Source: Hysterangium stoloniferum (lineage: Eukaryota; Basidiomycota; Agaricomycetes; Hysterangiales; Hysterangiaceae). From it: a stretch of DNA of 64,000 nt. The stretch spans positions 372,001-436,000 of the forward strand of contig WHVD01000031.1 of assembly GCA_015178975.1 (NCBI GenBank). The letters are read 5' to 3'. The notes under the pieces were generated by a model that did not search any database, was not told the origin of the DNA, and worked only from the letters and a program-made list of their open reading frames with translations. Position 1 is the first letter of the stretch, and every line of letters begins with the position of its first letter. The position numbers were made by a program, and so were the translations under genes. Shown piece by piece: positions 35,321 to 47,540 of this stretch.

Positions 35321-38300
35321 GTTTCTGTTTCACTTTTTCTGACAATTGTGTTTAAGGTAACGGCAACTGAAAACCAAAATAAGTATGTGTCCAGGGTGGG
35401 GTGTTGATTAGTAATTATACCTATTTTTAGGCGGAGTTACAATTCCTATATATAGAATAAACTGCACATGTTAAAGAATTTCCGGTGTATATGAAGCCTT
35501 ATTTCCAGGATTGCAACCATGGGAGGCAAAAATATACTTTTTAGGTAATTTCGAATTCAAAGATGCGAGTTAAGACTTTAAATTGATTGATTAGGCACAT
35601 TTTTATGTGATGTTATATCCTGCAACCAAATCCAGTGGTTTTAAGAATTTTAAATTGTATCATGCTCTGTCCAATCACAGGAAAGATAAGGGGATATGAA
35701 ATGCCTCTGGACTATACAAAATTGCAGGAGATATACATACACCATGAACATAGTAGATACTTAAAAGATACAATACACCCTTGATCCACCTTCTAGACCC
35801 TTGAGTGGTCTAACTCTTCCAAGGATCCAATGGATGGTCACTGAAGTTTGAATAAATAGGCCTCTACTAAGGGTCCTTGAAGTCGTTGGAGTGGGGGCTT
35901 TCTGGTAATGGTGATATGTATAACTATATGTAAATCAAGTATTTACGGTGAAAATAGAAGCATTTGAATTCCTATGACCTCTGTGTCCAATTCTGAAACA
36001 CAGTCCGGAAATATTATTTAATTTTCGTTCACATACTAGAAACGGATAAATTTATGATCACTTGCTCGTGAGTGGCTGTCTAGACCTTTCAAAACAAGTA
36101 CACAGCCCTAACTACATTTATTAATCCAGACTGAGATCCGGTCATCACAGGATATGTAGTTTCATGCGCTGTTCGTGGTAAATATTGTCAACTCGAATCC
36201 GCGTGAATGATCCTGAAGCTTATATAATGACGGTAAGGCTCTAGCGAGTTGTGAGATTACAGGTCGGTCTCATCTAGGTAAACCAGCTGTTTGGAAACGA
36301 CGATGCAAGCGAGTAAATTTGGAATGAAATGAGTTGAGATCGTGGTTACGGTCAATGGCAAACTTGTTGAGAACTATAGTATCACAAGAGTATTTGCAAC
36401 TAATATATATTAGCAAACTGAGTGGTGTTCCTGATATGAATATCAGGAACTGATTCAGTTTGTTAATATTTCATTAGTTGCAAATACTCTCTAATGAAAG
36501 GGGTTGGAACAAGTTATATATATATATATTAGACGGGGATATCCGGATTGCCGGGTCCATCATCAATAACTGTGACCCACTAACGTCACGAAGTCGGATC
36601 AGGAACATATTAATGTTAAGCGAACTGATGCTTTAACAGCGCAAGTTTCAATGCAAAATCAGGAACATATTTCAGGCATGGATACTTCAATAAGCTATAT
36701 ATAAAATCAAGGCAGTGTTAATCTGTATCATTCAGCCATTAGTCTCATTTCACTTGATGACAAATTGGTTAGGTTAAAGAGATTACAGTACAGCAGTCTG
36801 ATTCTAAGATCTTGGCGGTGTGGCCGATCAATGAATGATATCTGTGTCCATATATGGTTTTAAATGTCTATTGATGAGGTGGGTATTTCCACGCTTCCTT
36901 GATAATTTAATGGATTGGATGAGGTGAGGCGGCTGATGGGTCATGGGGCGAATGTGCAGCATTCCTACGCCCAAATAATGGTTTATTAAATCAGAAATAT
37001 GCTGATTCTTCTTTAAAACAATAAGTATCCACTTCTTCTATTTCCATCGGCTTGGGCGAACAGAGCGTTGTGGTGTAAATACAGATATAGCACCCTCACC
37101 CATCTGGTCCTGTGGCTTCGAACGACTTCCCATGGCTGAATCTGACTTCATGCAATCTACCTTTCGGTGACTGCTTTATTCCTTCCAAAGGTAATCTAAT
37201 CGTAGCCAGTTTCGGAATTAACCCCAATAAGTAACAATTGCCGGACGGAGCAGCTGAGACCACTACGCTGAGATATTCTGGATATTAGGCGATATCAGAC
37301 ATGTGGGGCGTATTTAATGATTTGTCATATTTTGAATCCCAGTTATAGAGACACTCTGGTGATGAAATTGAAGAAATTTGTATTCTTGGAGCGTACTGCA
37401 CCTGTGCCTCACATCTTCTTTCCTTATAAAATTACGTCTTCGCACTTTATGGACGCAGTTCATGTACCCCTGGAAGATTCCCTTACGACGCATTTTATTT
37501 AACTCGTCGCATCACCAACCTGTTAGCCGTCAAATGTATGTGACTAAAATATCGAATGTCCTGATCACCTCATGCTCCCTCCGTTCTCTTTCTGGATTCT
37601 ATTCTTTTTGATAAACTAATGTTGTGATCGCTAAGTCTACCGAACCCGACAGTGTGATAGCCGCATGTTGGGTAATGTCATATTACCTGCATGCTAACAA
37701 GACGAGATGAAATCACAAGCCTTTCTACACTTTATCCATCAACTCATTAGCCCTTGCGCCACTAGGTGATTCAGGACCATAATCTGCATTTAGGATATTT
37801 TGATTAAGATAGGCTGCTTTCGTCGTCAGCGATGTCATCCAGCAGCCAATAAATTCTGGCTTAATTCATGTCCCCACACACCTTGCATCTCGATACCAAG
37901 CTGTAGCTATACATTGTGCTTCGTGACTTCATATTCCGCCAACCCTAAGCCCTGTGGAAGTACTGACTCACCTTTTCTGGCTGATGATCCTGAATTCTGC
38001 CGTTGAACGGGACCTGTGCATCGAACTCAATTGGGTCGTAGCGAGTATAGTTTACAGGTGTCAGCTCTATCCTGCGTCTTATAAAATTTCAGCGGCGACA
38101 TGTGAAATAGCCTGCCTCGGGCGTACTTTGTCTCTGGCAGGGAATGTTGGAGACGATGCTACGCTGAGGAAATTATTGTGGCGGGAGTACCTAAGCGCAG
38201 TTTGATAACATTAATAGTCTTTCTAGCTTCTACGAATTAATAGTCAGCTGAGATTCTGTGCTACCGCCTACAGCATTTGCATGTAGGATTCTCTCTTGTG

Positions 38301-39500
38301 ACATTCACCATGCTGCGATGGAAGTCCGACATTGCTTCAAGTAGATATCCTCGCCGATCAGACCACTATACTTGAGCGCTCTCCTATTTCCGTGCTGTGA
38401 TATTCCCTGTGGATATCAAGTTCTCAGCTTAGATGTGGCGCCACGGTCGTCGGCATTTAGTCTGTACAGGCTCGCCGTCATCGTTGGTTACTCTGCAATA
38501 GTTACGTGTAAATTATCAAGGTAAGGTGTATCATAAACACACCAACGCTTCCAGCGCCTTACCTTATTTCTCTCGCTCGGCATTCAAGCCAGCCCGATGA
38601 TTCTGAGTTTCCGGAGGGGGTTATTTCCTGTTATCGTTCCTCTTGGTAACGATATCGATGCCTTTTAATCTACTTACCGGATTGAGTAGATTTACTACAA
38701 TTACAAAATTGCTAGATGGGTGCGACGTATCGAGTCACTTCGATTGGAAGGAGATGAGGAATCGGAATTAGTGCCATTTGTGTTATATTAATATTGAACA
38801 GATTTCCCTTACAGTCGGAAACACATTCTAGTGCATTCATCAGGAGAAATGGATTGTGGCAACTTTCCATCCAATAAGAACAATTAGCATAGCGACTAAT
38901 AACTACGCCACATTTATTACCAGAAAATGTACTACACAATGTATGCGTTGTCGCCGAACCAGAGTAGAACAGCAGCACCTCCAGACCCTTGAAACATATG
39001 CGTCAATCAGTGACATCGAACCAGAAGTCATTCTACCATAGCCTAGTGACACACGTAATCCGTTTCTACCCGTATTTGACAGCAAACCCTCATGGAAGAG
39101 GGGATCATGTAATGCACACTATGCACCGCCTGCAATATATATATGCAGTTGTTACAGCTTAATGTGCAAGTCACCTCTCAGACGATGAGGAATTGAGCTT
39201 GATTGATATCAAAGATGATCCACGATACCGATTCAGAACCAAAACATAACAGGAAGGAATGTTGGAAGTGTACTCACTTTTTTTTATGAATTTATATACG
39301 AGACAAACCAAGCGATACCATATTTAGCTCCGAAGCATCGTGTGATTGTGGGCACTCGCTCACCCGACAGAGATCAATAAGAATTGAATGCTGATGGCAC
39401 AAGTACGCGTCGTCGGATGATAAGTGACCGAAAATCACGAGGACGTGTTCGTCGCGTGACGGTGACATAGTAACCGAACCGCCACGCACAACACCCGTCC
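35321..39500. other. Gene desert part 1: A/T-rich, 4.2 kb
   Basis: No gene found on either strand. A TATA-like CTATATATAG at 35446-35455 could serve the peptidase promoter. A 104-bp palindrome is listed separately. A TCAGGAACATATT direct repeat occurs near 36599 and 36659. A short hairpin around 38518-38568 has AAGGTAAGG facing CCTTACCTT. A 61-codon ATG frame at 37317-37502 has no family signal. Confidence 0.5.
36387..36490. repeat. 104-bp near-perfect palindrome
   Basis: The outer arms AGAGTATTTGCAACTAAT and ATTAGTTGCAAATACTCT are perfect inverted copies. The inner arms (CAAACTGA with TCAGTTTG, and GTTCCTGATAT with ATATCAGGAAC) continue the match to a four-base loop. As RNA this would fold into one long hairpin. 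As DNA it is a short foldback element. No clear target-site duplication flanks it. Confidence 0.8.
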
Positions 39501-39829
39501 GTGCGCACTGGCTGTGTGGCGCTGCCATTATATTTGGTCTAGATCCAGTTTCGCGGCCTGCACTCTGGCCTTCGCGTTCGCGTTCGGGCTGGTCTTATCG
39601 GGGATCGGGCATAATGGTACCCACTGAATGCATCAGTCAAATTGCGCGGACTCCAGGCTCTCAGGGTTCTTCCACACGCTCTAGCTTCTGTGCAACATCT
39701 GGTTCAGGGCAGATTTAGAAGGAGTGGTAGTGTGATGTGTGTGATGGCGCTGAGACACTTTGTTGGACATGTGATAGGCTCTAGTAGTCGATGAGTGTAT
39801 TTGATTTTTTATTCATTTCCATTTGGTTG

Positions 39830-39863
39830 TTTGAATTTGAATTTGAATTTGAATTTGAATTTG
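39830..39863. repeat. TTTGAA hexanucleotide microsatellite
   Basis: About 5.7 perfect units of TTTGAA, followed within 25 bases by a GCGCGCGC run. Confidence 0.85.
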
Positions 39864-40967
39864 TAGCGAGGGGATCTTGCGCGCGCGCGAATTAGGCTAT
39901 ACATGCATCAGACATTTGTTTCTCGTGCTGTGCTGTACATGTTTTGGCTGGCAAATGCCATTACGACTTCTGGTTTGGATCATGACTCAGAAGACGGAGA
40001 CACAGTTGGTCTCCTTGCCTCGGGCACGCGTTGTTTCGGGTTTGGATTACTATGGGAAATCTTTTTTTTGTTCCGCTCGCATCATGGTGCACTTGGATGT
40101 TGACGCGTTGTCGGACCGCCCACTGCCCCCGCCCACCGCAAGCTTCCTCAAATATTAATCTTCTTTGTTCAATATCAACTCCAAGTCTATGGAATGTGGG
40201 GGTGAAAATAGATTTTTCAATTGCAATTGTGATCCAGCTTGAGCACGCCATGGGTCATGGGTCTTGCCCTGGAACGCACGTTTACGCTTGGCGTCACTTG
40301 ACTTGCATCGCACATTCTTCCAACTTCTCTATTCCAACGCCCGACATATCGTTTACTAGAATTAGGATGCAGCGCCTGTATCTCCCAATAAATGATTGAC
40401 CTGGAATTCCGAACCTTTGAAACCCAGAGATGGCAAAACCAATGCAGGGTGAAGATTTCAGTGTTACGTTTTTCTAAACTAGTATTGACCTTCGGATCAT
40501 CGGCATCGTCGACATAGCTTCTTGCCTTTATCATGGTGTTTCCACACTATTCCACGCTGCCCCTCTCCAGCCCCGATCCGCATCACACATCTACCACTGA
40601 CACACGTATCATGTCATTCGACCGTGCAACCCTCACCCGCACCAGCACCAGCACTCCCATCGGTTCCCACGCCCGCAATCGCAAGCCCCCCGAAGCGGAA
40701 CATCAGTCAACTCAAAAGTGTTAACGATGTCGTCATTGTCGATGTGTGTCTGCGAAGCATCCTGATCGACGTCCGTGACACGAGTGTGTCTGGCTTCTGT
40801 TCTGATGTCTGACCGTTCTGATTTCTGACCTGGCGCATTGGAATCAGGGTCATGTGATATTGCCCATTGCCAATGTGCATGGTCATATATCAATCATATC
40901 GGTATCTGGAGCGTCTGCCATGTTCGTACGTGGAGCGCCTGTCGTCCTGCTACTCCATTTCAACGAC

Positions 40968-41160
40968 GTTGAGATCGATATCGATTATCTATGTCCGTAT
41001 ATGTTGATATCGACCATCTAAATCTACACATGTCAATATCGACACACTAAATCTATATATGTCAATATCGACTATCTACATATATATGTCACTATCGATT
41101 ATCTATGATCAAATATGTCAATACCGATTATCTATATATAGCCGATTATCTACATCCATA
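40968..41160. repeat. Degenerate A/T-rich minisatellite
   Basis: About six imperfect units of roughly 30 bases, each carrying a core like ATGTCAATATCGA followed by a TATCTA-type spacer. Units differ by point changes and small gaps. The array has no coding potential. Confidence 0.7.
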
Positions 41161-42957
41161 TTGGGATCGTCTAGTGGATGGGAAAGTGTTGATCGTCGTA
41201 CACTGCATCATTGCGGCTGCTGTAGTTGTGATTGTGCTTGAAAGGTGTAGTTATACTCCTGGAGGCGTCTCGATATATCACTCTAAAAGCGCGCGGAATC
41301 TGTACACCGTCAGGGCGTGATCGCTGTTTCAACACCTACTTCAGGCTGTCATAGATGGGCATGGTCTTATCTTTGGGACATAAAAATTCTGAGCCTGAAA
41401 AGATCCAATGCGGTTGGGTGCAAAACGAGGTATGGTGCGTGATCTGGCGTCGATGTGATCATATACAGCTGAATATCGAATACGAATACTTTTGACTTGG
41501 CTTGCTCGTGTGGGTAGCATACCAGCATGCATGCCTAAATCTGGACCTGGGGACCCTAAACGTCACCGTAATCGGGGGCGGGCCTGACTCGCGATTAATT
41601 TGGAGATTTGGAAACGTTGGCTAATGTGCGCGCCGTTGGCCGCACAAGAAATGATGTTTCCTGATTTTTCTCCTCATTTCGGCGCGGTTTGTTTCGTTTT
41701 CGGATGGTGGTGCTTGTGGCCGTTTTTTGCGGCCTCGCGCCTTCGCGTTGGCGGAATGGTCTCTACTTGACTTGGACCACCCAAGTCAAAATGGCCTTGT
41801 CTCTTGGCGAGCTACGCAACGTCGACCTTGGCAAGCTAAAAGCCACTGGATGTCACAAGTCAAGAGTCAAAAGCAACATCTCCAAAGTGCAAGTATCGAT
41901 CGCTATATAGGCGGGGCTGCTATCGACTGCCAACTAATTATCGACAGCGGCCACCTCCAGCTCCAGTTAATATCGCACTTCGGGTAGCCCGGATTCGGAT
42001 CACACTGAGGACTTGCACTCCCGCGTTGCATCACACGTTGGCAAGGCTGGCACCTTTGCACACGTTTAATACCTTAAATATACATAACGCGCTTATGGAT
42101 AGTCGTTGCTGGCATTTTTTCTTTAATTCGCCAAATTGGGGTTTGGGGCACATTCTGGAAAAGAATATTCACATGAATGGGCCGAAAGGATGTATATCCA
42201 CGAGTAAAAATTAAAATTAAAGATGGACCTGGGGGAATCCGTTTTATTTTATTTTATTTTTTGAGAATGGAACAATGCGCGTGGATTTTACAAAACCCGG
42301 GGTTGAGACGCGATTACAGGGCATCAAATCAAGTAGCACCTCACACAGCGGGATCAAGGGGCTCAAAAGACGGGTTAAAGATTTACTGGTGCCTATGTAT
42401 GCATGACCATCTCTCGGCGCGGTGTCACATCGCTGATCAGGAGCAGCCCTACTACTGTGTGCTTCTACGTAAGTTATCGAGTTATACACATCAAGAGCCC
42501 CTACCATTGGCATCGACAGTCAGGTACCAGGATATCCATCGCTCGGGCGCCAAGATTGGGTTTCTGGAGGGAGGGATCGTTGAGAGGCCATCCCATCACG
42601 AGCTGCGACGACGACCAGCGTCGCCGGAGATCTAGCCGTCGTCTTCCTCTGCTTCCTCTGCTTCTGCTTCTTCTTCTCCTGCTTCTTGTTGTTCCGGCGG
42701 CTTCCCTTCGTTGCGGTGTACATGGCAAGTCTACTAATAACGCGCGGGTCCGTGAATTTTTTTTTTTTTCCCTTTTTTTTTCGATGGCTTGGGTGTTGCC
42801 TTTTTTGTTCGCTCCACTTCTTTTGACACACACATACACTGGGCACGTCCCCGTCGACCGTCCCAACATTCCAGCGCTGGGGGGCTGGGGGCTGGGGATG
42901 GATGGATGTATGTATGCATGTCTTCCGCTCCGCTCTTATGTAAATTGTATTAGGAGT

Positions 42958-43181
42958 GTGATGCGGGGCGGTTTGGTTCCAATGCTCGATTGAATATACT
43001 TTTTTCACTCAATACTAACCGCGATGCGGTTATCCTCGGCCTCGGCCTTGAATAAGTACTTGGGCCAATGTGATGCGGGGGGGTTTGGTTCCAATGCTCG
43101 ATTGAATATACTGTTTTCACTCAATACTAACCGCGATGCGGTTATCCTCGGCCTCGGGCTTGAATAGGTACGTGGGCCAAT
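42958..43181. repeat. Two-copy tandem duplication, 112-bp unit
   Basis: Copies start at 42958 and 43070, both with GTGATGCGGGG and TTTGGTTCCAATGCTCGATT. They differ at only a few positions. Each unit contains the small palindrome TAACCGCGATGCGGTTA. Confidence 0.88.
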
Positions 43182-44675
43182 GTCATCCTGGCTGAACCAA
43201 GTACATGTATATATAATTCTGAATGGGACTCACATATATCTCACGTGTGACCAAGTGTGACCTGAATATTCGATCTCAGAACATACACCCTAAGTCAGCA
43301 TTCTTGCCATTTTCGCACGTTTGTTCGTTCACACACAAAAGGCATAAAACGCAAACAAAAATCCAAATTTAATAAAAACTGATCAAAAAGGAGATACTGA
43401 GCTAGTTATGACTGAGAGAGAGAGAGACGCAGACGAGAGGGTAATACACCGATATACAGATAAGTACAGCCATAGCGTATAGAGAGAGAGAAATGAAAAA
43501 AACGGACGAGGAGCGCTGCGGGAATGGATAGTGGATATCGCATAAAATCTTTTCGTTTCGCTCGTGGTCGAGGTCATAATGTATAGGGGATGATAGTGGC
43601 CGCCAGCACAGCCTCACACGCCTCACATGACACCCCGCAGGGCATGAAACCCAACCCAACCCCAACTGTCGAGTGTGTGATTGTCGATCGTGTGTGCGAG
43701 TCGGGAAAAGGGCAAGTCTGTGTGGGAACGGGCGAACTGAAACCGGTGGGTGTGCCATAATAAGGTGCCCCCCTTTGACGTGATAAATGAGCAGCGCAAG
43801 TATTGATTTATGGCGAGGCACCCGGGCGTTGATTGATGCATGATGCCGCAAAGGCGGTGCGCTGCTGCTGGCTGGCCGACCGGCATTCACGGGGCCATGC
43901 ACACGAGAGCCAATGGATGGCTGCAGATCGCGCATGGCGGGTGGGTATCGGGAAAACACACCGTTTGGCTGTCGACGCTGATCGTGATGCATGCACGACT
44001 GCACGATTGCACGACATGACATGATGCAGCGCAAATCTGCAGCGGAATGAGCCGGGCATGCAAACATGAACACCGCGGCCTTGTGCGCGCACAGCAGACA
44101 CTTCCGACCCTCACACACCGCTGTGTAATGGGGAATGGCCGACTGACCCGCCGGCACGGGTCAACAAAAAGCCCAGCCCAGCGCGGGCTCATATGGTCAT
44201 GCCCCGTCCACATCAAGTGGCCAAGATGGGATCGACGCCGAAAGGGGGCGCAGTGTGGATTTCGGGGCCGGGACATATGGGCTGGGGGGCCGGCGTCGGG
44301 CTCAGGGTCGGGGGCCCAGAGTCGGGGCCGGAGCGAGACAGATAGATAGATAGATGCAGACAGCGGACAAGGCACGGAACAAACGGAGACAGGTCCCGCG
44401 GCAGCAGAGCAGCACGCGCACGACTCTGCGGATCTGACATCTCTGATCACGGGATCGATCGACGAGGGGCGACGGGATGCCGTTCTTGGGCCGTTTTTTT
44501 TTTTTTTTGGAGGGCACGAGACCTGTCGTGGAGTGGAGAGACGGGCCTGGTGTGTGTGCGAGAGTGTACAATTGGAATGCAGTGTGTTCGTGTGTGAGTA
44601 CAGGGGCAACCCCGTCCGAGTGTGTGTGCGGGGGTATGCATACAACGCGCGTATTGTGCGCGTGTCTAATGGGAT

Positions 44676-44969
44676 ATGCTCGATGTGGATGTTTCGTCGT
44701 CGATATGAGAATGGAGAATAAACCTGAATTTCGAATAAGGTGCATGCGTGTGTCCGAACGTCCCCAGCGCGCGTGCGCTCGCCGCCGACCGTCAACCCTC
44801 TGAAGCCAACCCATGCTCGATGTGGATGTTTCGTCGTCGATATTCGCTCGTCGATATGAGAATGGAGAATAAACCTGAATTTCGAATATAAGGTGCATGC
44901 ATGTGTGTCCGAACGTCCCCAGCGCGTGTGCGCTTGCCGCCGACCGTCAACCCTCTGAAGCCAACCCAC
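44676..44969. repeat. Two-copy tandem duplication, ~137-157-bp unit
   Basis: Copies start at 44676 and 44813 with ATGCTCGATGTGGATG and end with CTGAAGCCAACCCA. The second copy carries extra bases, including a CGCTCGTCGATAT insertion. High identity suggests recent origin. Confidence 0.85.
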
Positions 44970-47300
44970 CACAGCCTACAAGGCAACCTCGGCTCTCAAC
45001 GGGGTGCCGACATATCTCTTCTCACCACATATATGGACTCGCAGCGCGGCGGGGCCAAGGGGACATTTCTTGGGGGAGTGCCTGCTCAGCAAGAGACCGG
45101 CGACGACCTTTGCACGCTGATCGCGGGGGGAGAGACGAGTTGTTGGTGTGGGTGGAGGGGGTGGAGGTGTGTACTTGGACGAGGGTATTGAGGGAGCAGG
45201 AGTGTAAGTCGTTGGGGTTGAGGGACGAGATGGACGGGAGGAGGGAGGGATGAGGAGGGAGAGCTTTGGAGCGTTGGGTGATGGGCAAGGACGATGCATT
45301 GAGACTGCGTTTGAACGACAACGGGATGGAATTACGGTGGTGGGAGACATGTTATGTGGGATGATTATGCAGGCCTTCATTCCAGGTTATATTTCATTCA
45401 CGGGAAACCGAAACAAGTATTACATAATTAGTGACCTACAACGAACCCTAGGACCCCGTAACCCTCGCGCACACCGCAATCTCCGCGGTTGTCAGAGTTT
45501 TATGGTTCCCCATTCCCGGGACATCAGGTCCCACAAAGGACAGCTTGTCTGATAACATCAAAATCAAAAAACAGTGTCTTCCTTTTGCACAGACTCGAAC
45601 ACAGACCAACCAACTATACAGCCTCAACCTCGACCTCACATATCAAGCACTCATCCAGATCCATCATCCCCGATCCTAATCCCGAATCAAATCCCAAATC
45701 AAGGTCCTTCCTCCCCAAATCAAAAATAAACAATAAACCGATATCCGATAACCGAACCCACGCCCGCGCCTACTCTTTTTGCCGACAATTCAATTTTCAT
45801 TAATTTTTCACACATCCCCTTTTTTCCTTTTTTAACCCCTTATTCTTATGCCTTCCGGCACCGGCACCCGTCCTCGGCTTCGCGTAGACCCACCCGCTCC
45901 TCGCTCAGTTCCCTTTTTCGTGGTCGGATCATCTCTCTGGGTACGAGTCTAAATGGATAGACACACACATGCCGTCGCTATGCTTTCCGTGGTTAATAGG
46001 CTTGCGCTGGCGGCTACCCGCCCGAGTCTCTCAGTTGCCATTATTGATGGTCTTGGTACTGCTGTTCTTGTTTTCCCGGCTGCGCTGCCCCTATGACCCG
46101 CATCATCTCGACGGACGGACACACCGCATGCACAAGGCGAGGCGGGTCATGGCCGATTCTTGATTCTTCGTGATCTGCCCTGAGGTCGGGTTCTGCTGTG
46201 CAACATGAAAAAAACAAAAGGGCAGCAATAATCTTCCTTTTTCTTTTTCTGGACCGCATTCGTGCTGGCTTCCCTTCCCTTCCCTCCCCTTCCCGTTCTT
46301 TAGGGGTCTCATATATCATATCACGGCCGCCACGTACAGGCACTGCCACACGCCCACGACTCTTCCCGCCTCCCAGGCCTCGTCGTCTATTCCCCCACTC
46401 CAATCCATCTCATACCATCTCTGAACTTTAACGATGGCCAACTTTGTTCTTCGAAGGCACTGCCTCGTGCCCGTGCGAACCTCAGTGTCATTGTCAAGGG
46501 GCGATCTCATTCTCGAGGGCACACGGCGGCGTGTAACGATGACGATCTTGGTTCTTAAATAGATCAGCCCAATCCCACTTCATTCTACGTGCCCATGCAA
46601 TATCTATTATACGCCGGGCCTAATGCTGGCACTATAATTACCGGATTTAATGTTCAGTATCAGTGTCGATATTGATTGAGCGTCATCGATAGATGCTCGA
46701 TAATTGAACTAGACGCTGAAGTCAAGATATAATGCCAGGCAATATTAAATACCATGGGCAAACGTCGGCGGTCAGCGTTTACATTCTGAATCATTGATAA
46801 TAATACGCAGCGCGTGACACCAGCTGTGATTCAACAGTCGGAACATTTAAATAGTGAGGCAGAAATAATAATGGGCCAGCATAAGCACTGCACCCACATC
46901 TCTAGTATTCGCTGGATATGATTAGATTTCGATACTCGATATCTGTGTCCTTATTACGGTGATATCTATTTTATCACTCAACAATAAACCCAATAGTAGT
47001 ATTGCCAATTCAAGTTGATTAAAACTTAAGCACTCTTTATATATGCCTGCCCAGACCACTGACTGACGGCCGTGTCACCGGTATGCCATATATGTGATCT
47101 GCGCAAGCTATGACTTTCAGTGATCGCCTTGTCATCATAACTCGAACTGGTGAGTGGGCACTGGAGTCTGGGGTATGTACATCTGACGTTGGTTGGATGC
47201 GATGATGTCATGGCGTTACGTCAAAAAATTTCGGAATCTTTGGTGCCAACCACACGTCACTTTCTTTCTCCTGGAATGCTCCTAGTTTTTTTTTTAAAAT

Positions 47301-47540
47301 ATACGTCATGGTAGATCACGACCGGACTAAAATGGCTGTCTGAGTCAAGGGTCCGTCGTTTACGCGTGATAAGCGTTTCGCAACTATCAGGACGCACCCA
47401 AATATTAATGTTTCCTCATTGGGCATATATATACGTCATGGCAGATCACGACCGAATTAACATGGCTGTCCCAGTTACGGATCCGCCGTTTGCGATAAGC
47501 GTTTCGTAACTATCAGGACGCACACACATATATTAATATT
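47301..47540. repeat. Two-copy tandem duplication, 128-bp period
   Basis: Copies start ATATACGTCATGG at 47301 and 47429. Both continue with GATCACGACCG and ACTATCAGGACGCAC. They are somewhat diverged, so this is older than the duplications at 43 and 44.7 kb. Confidence 0.8.

Noticed and set aside
40968-41160. CRISPR-like array
   Set aside because: The units are imperfect, adjoining and vary throughout, with no unique spacers, and the organism is a eukaryote.
42403-42993. 196-codon plus-strand frame with a poly-leucine stretch
   Set aside because: The leucine run comes from a CTT/CTC-rich microsatellite; no family signal is seen and several other frames are open.
43887-44972. 361-codon minus-strand frame
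   Set aside because: It crosses the tandem duplication, is rich in His/Thr/Pro/Arg from GT/CA-rich DNA, shows no domain, and overlapping frames on both strands are also open.
45969-46163. Short ATG frames, one reading MLSVVNRLALAATRPSLS like a mitochondrial leader
   Set aside because: Only 38 codons in that frame, no continuation across plausible introns, and no homologue that I recognise.
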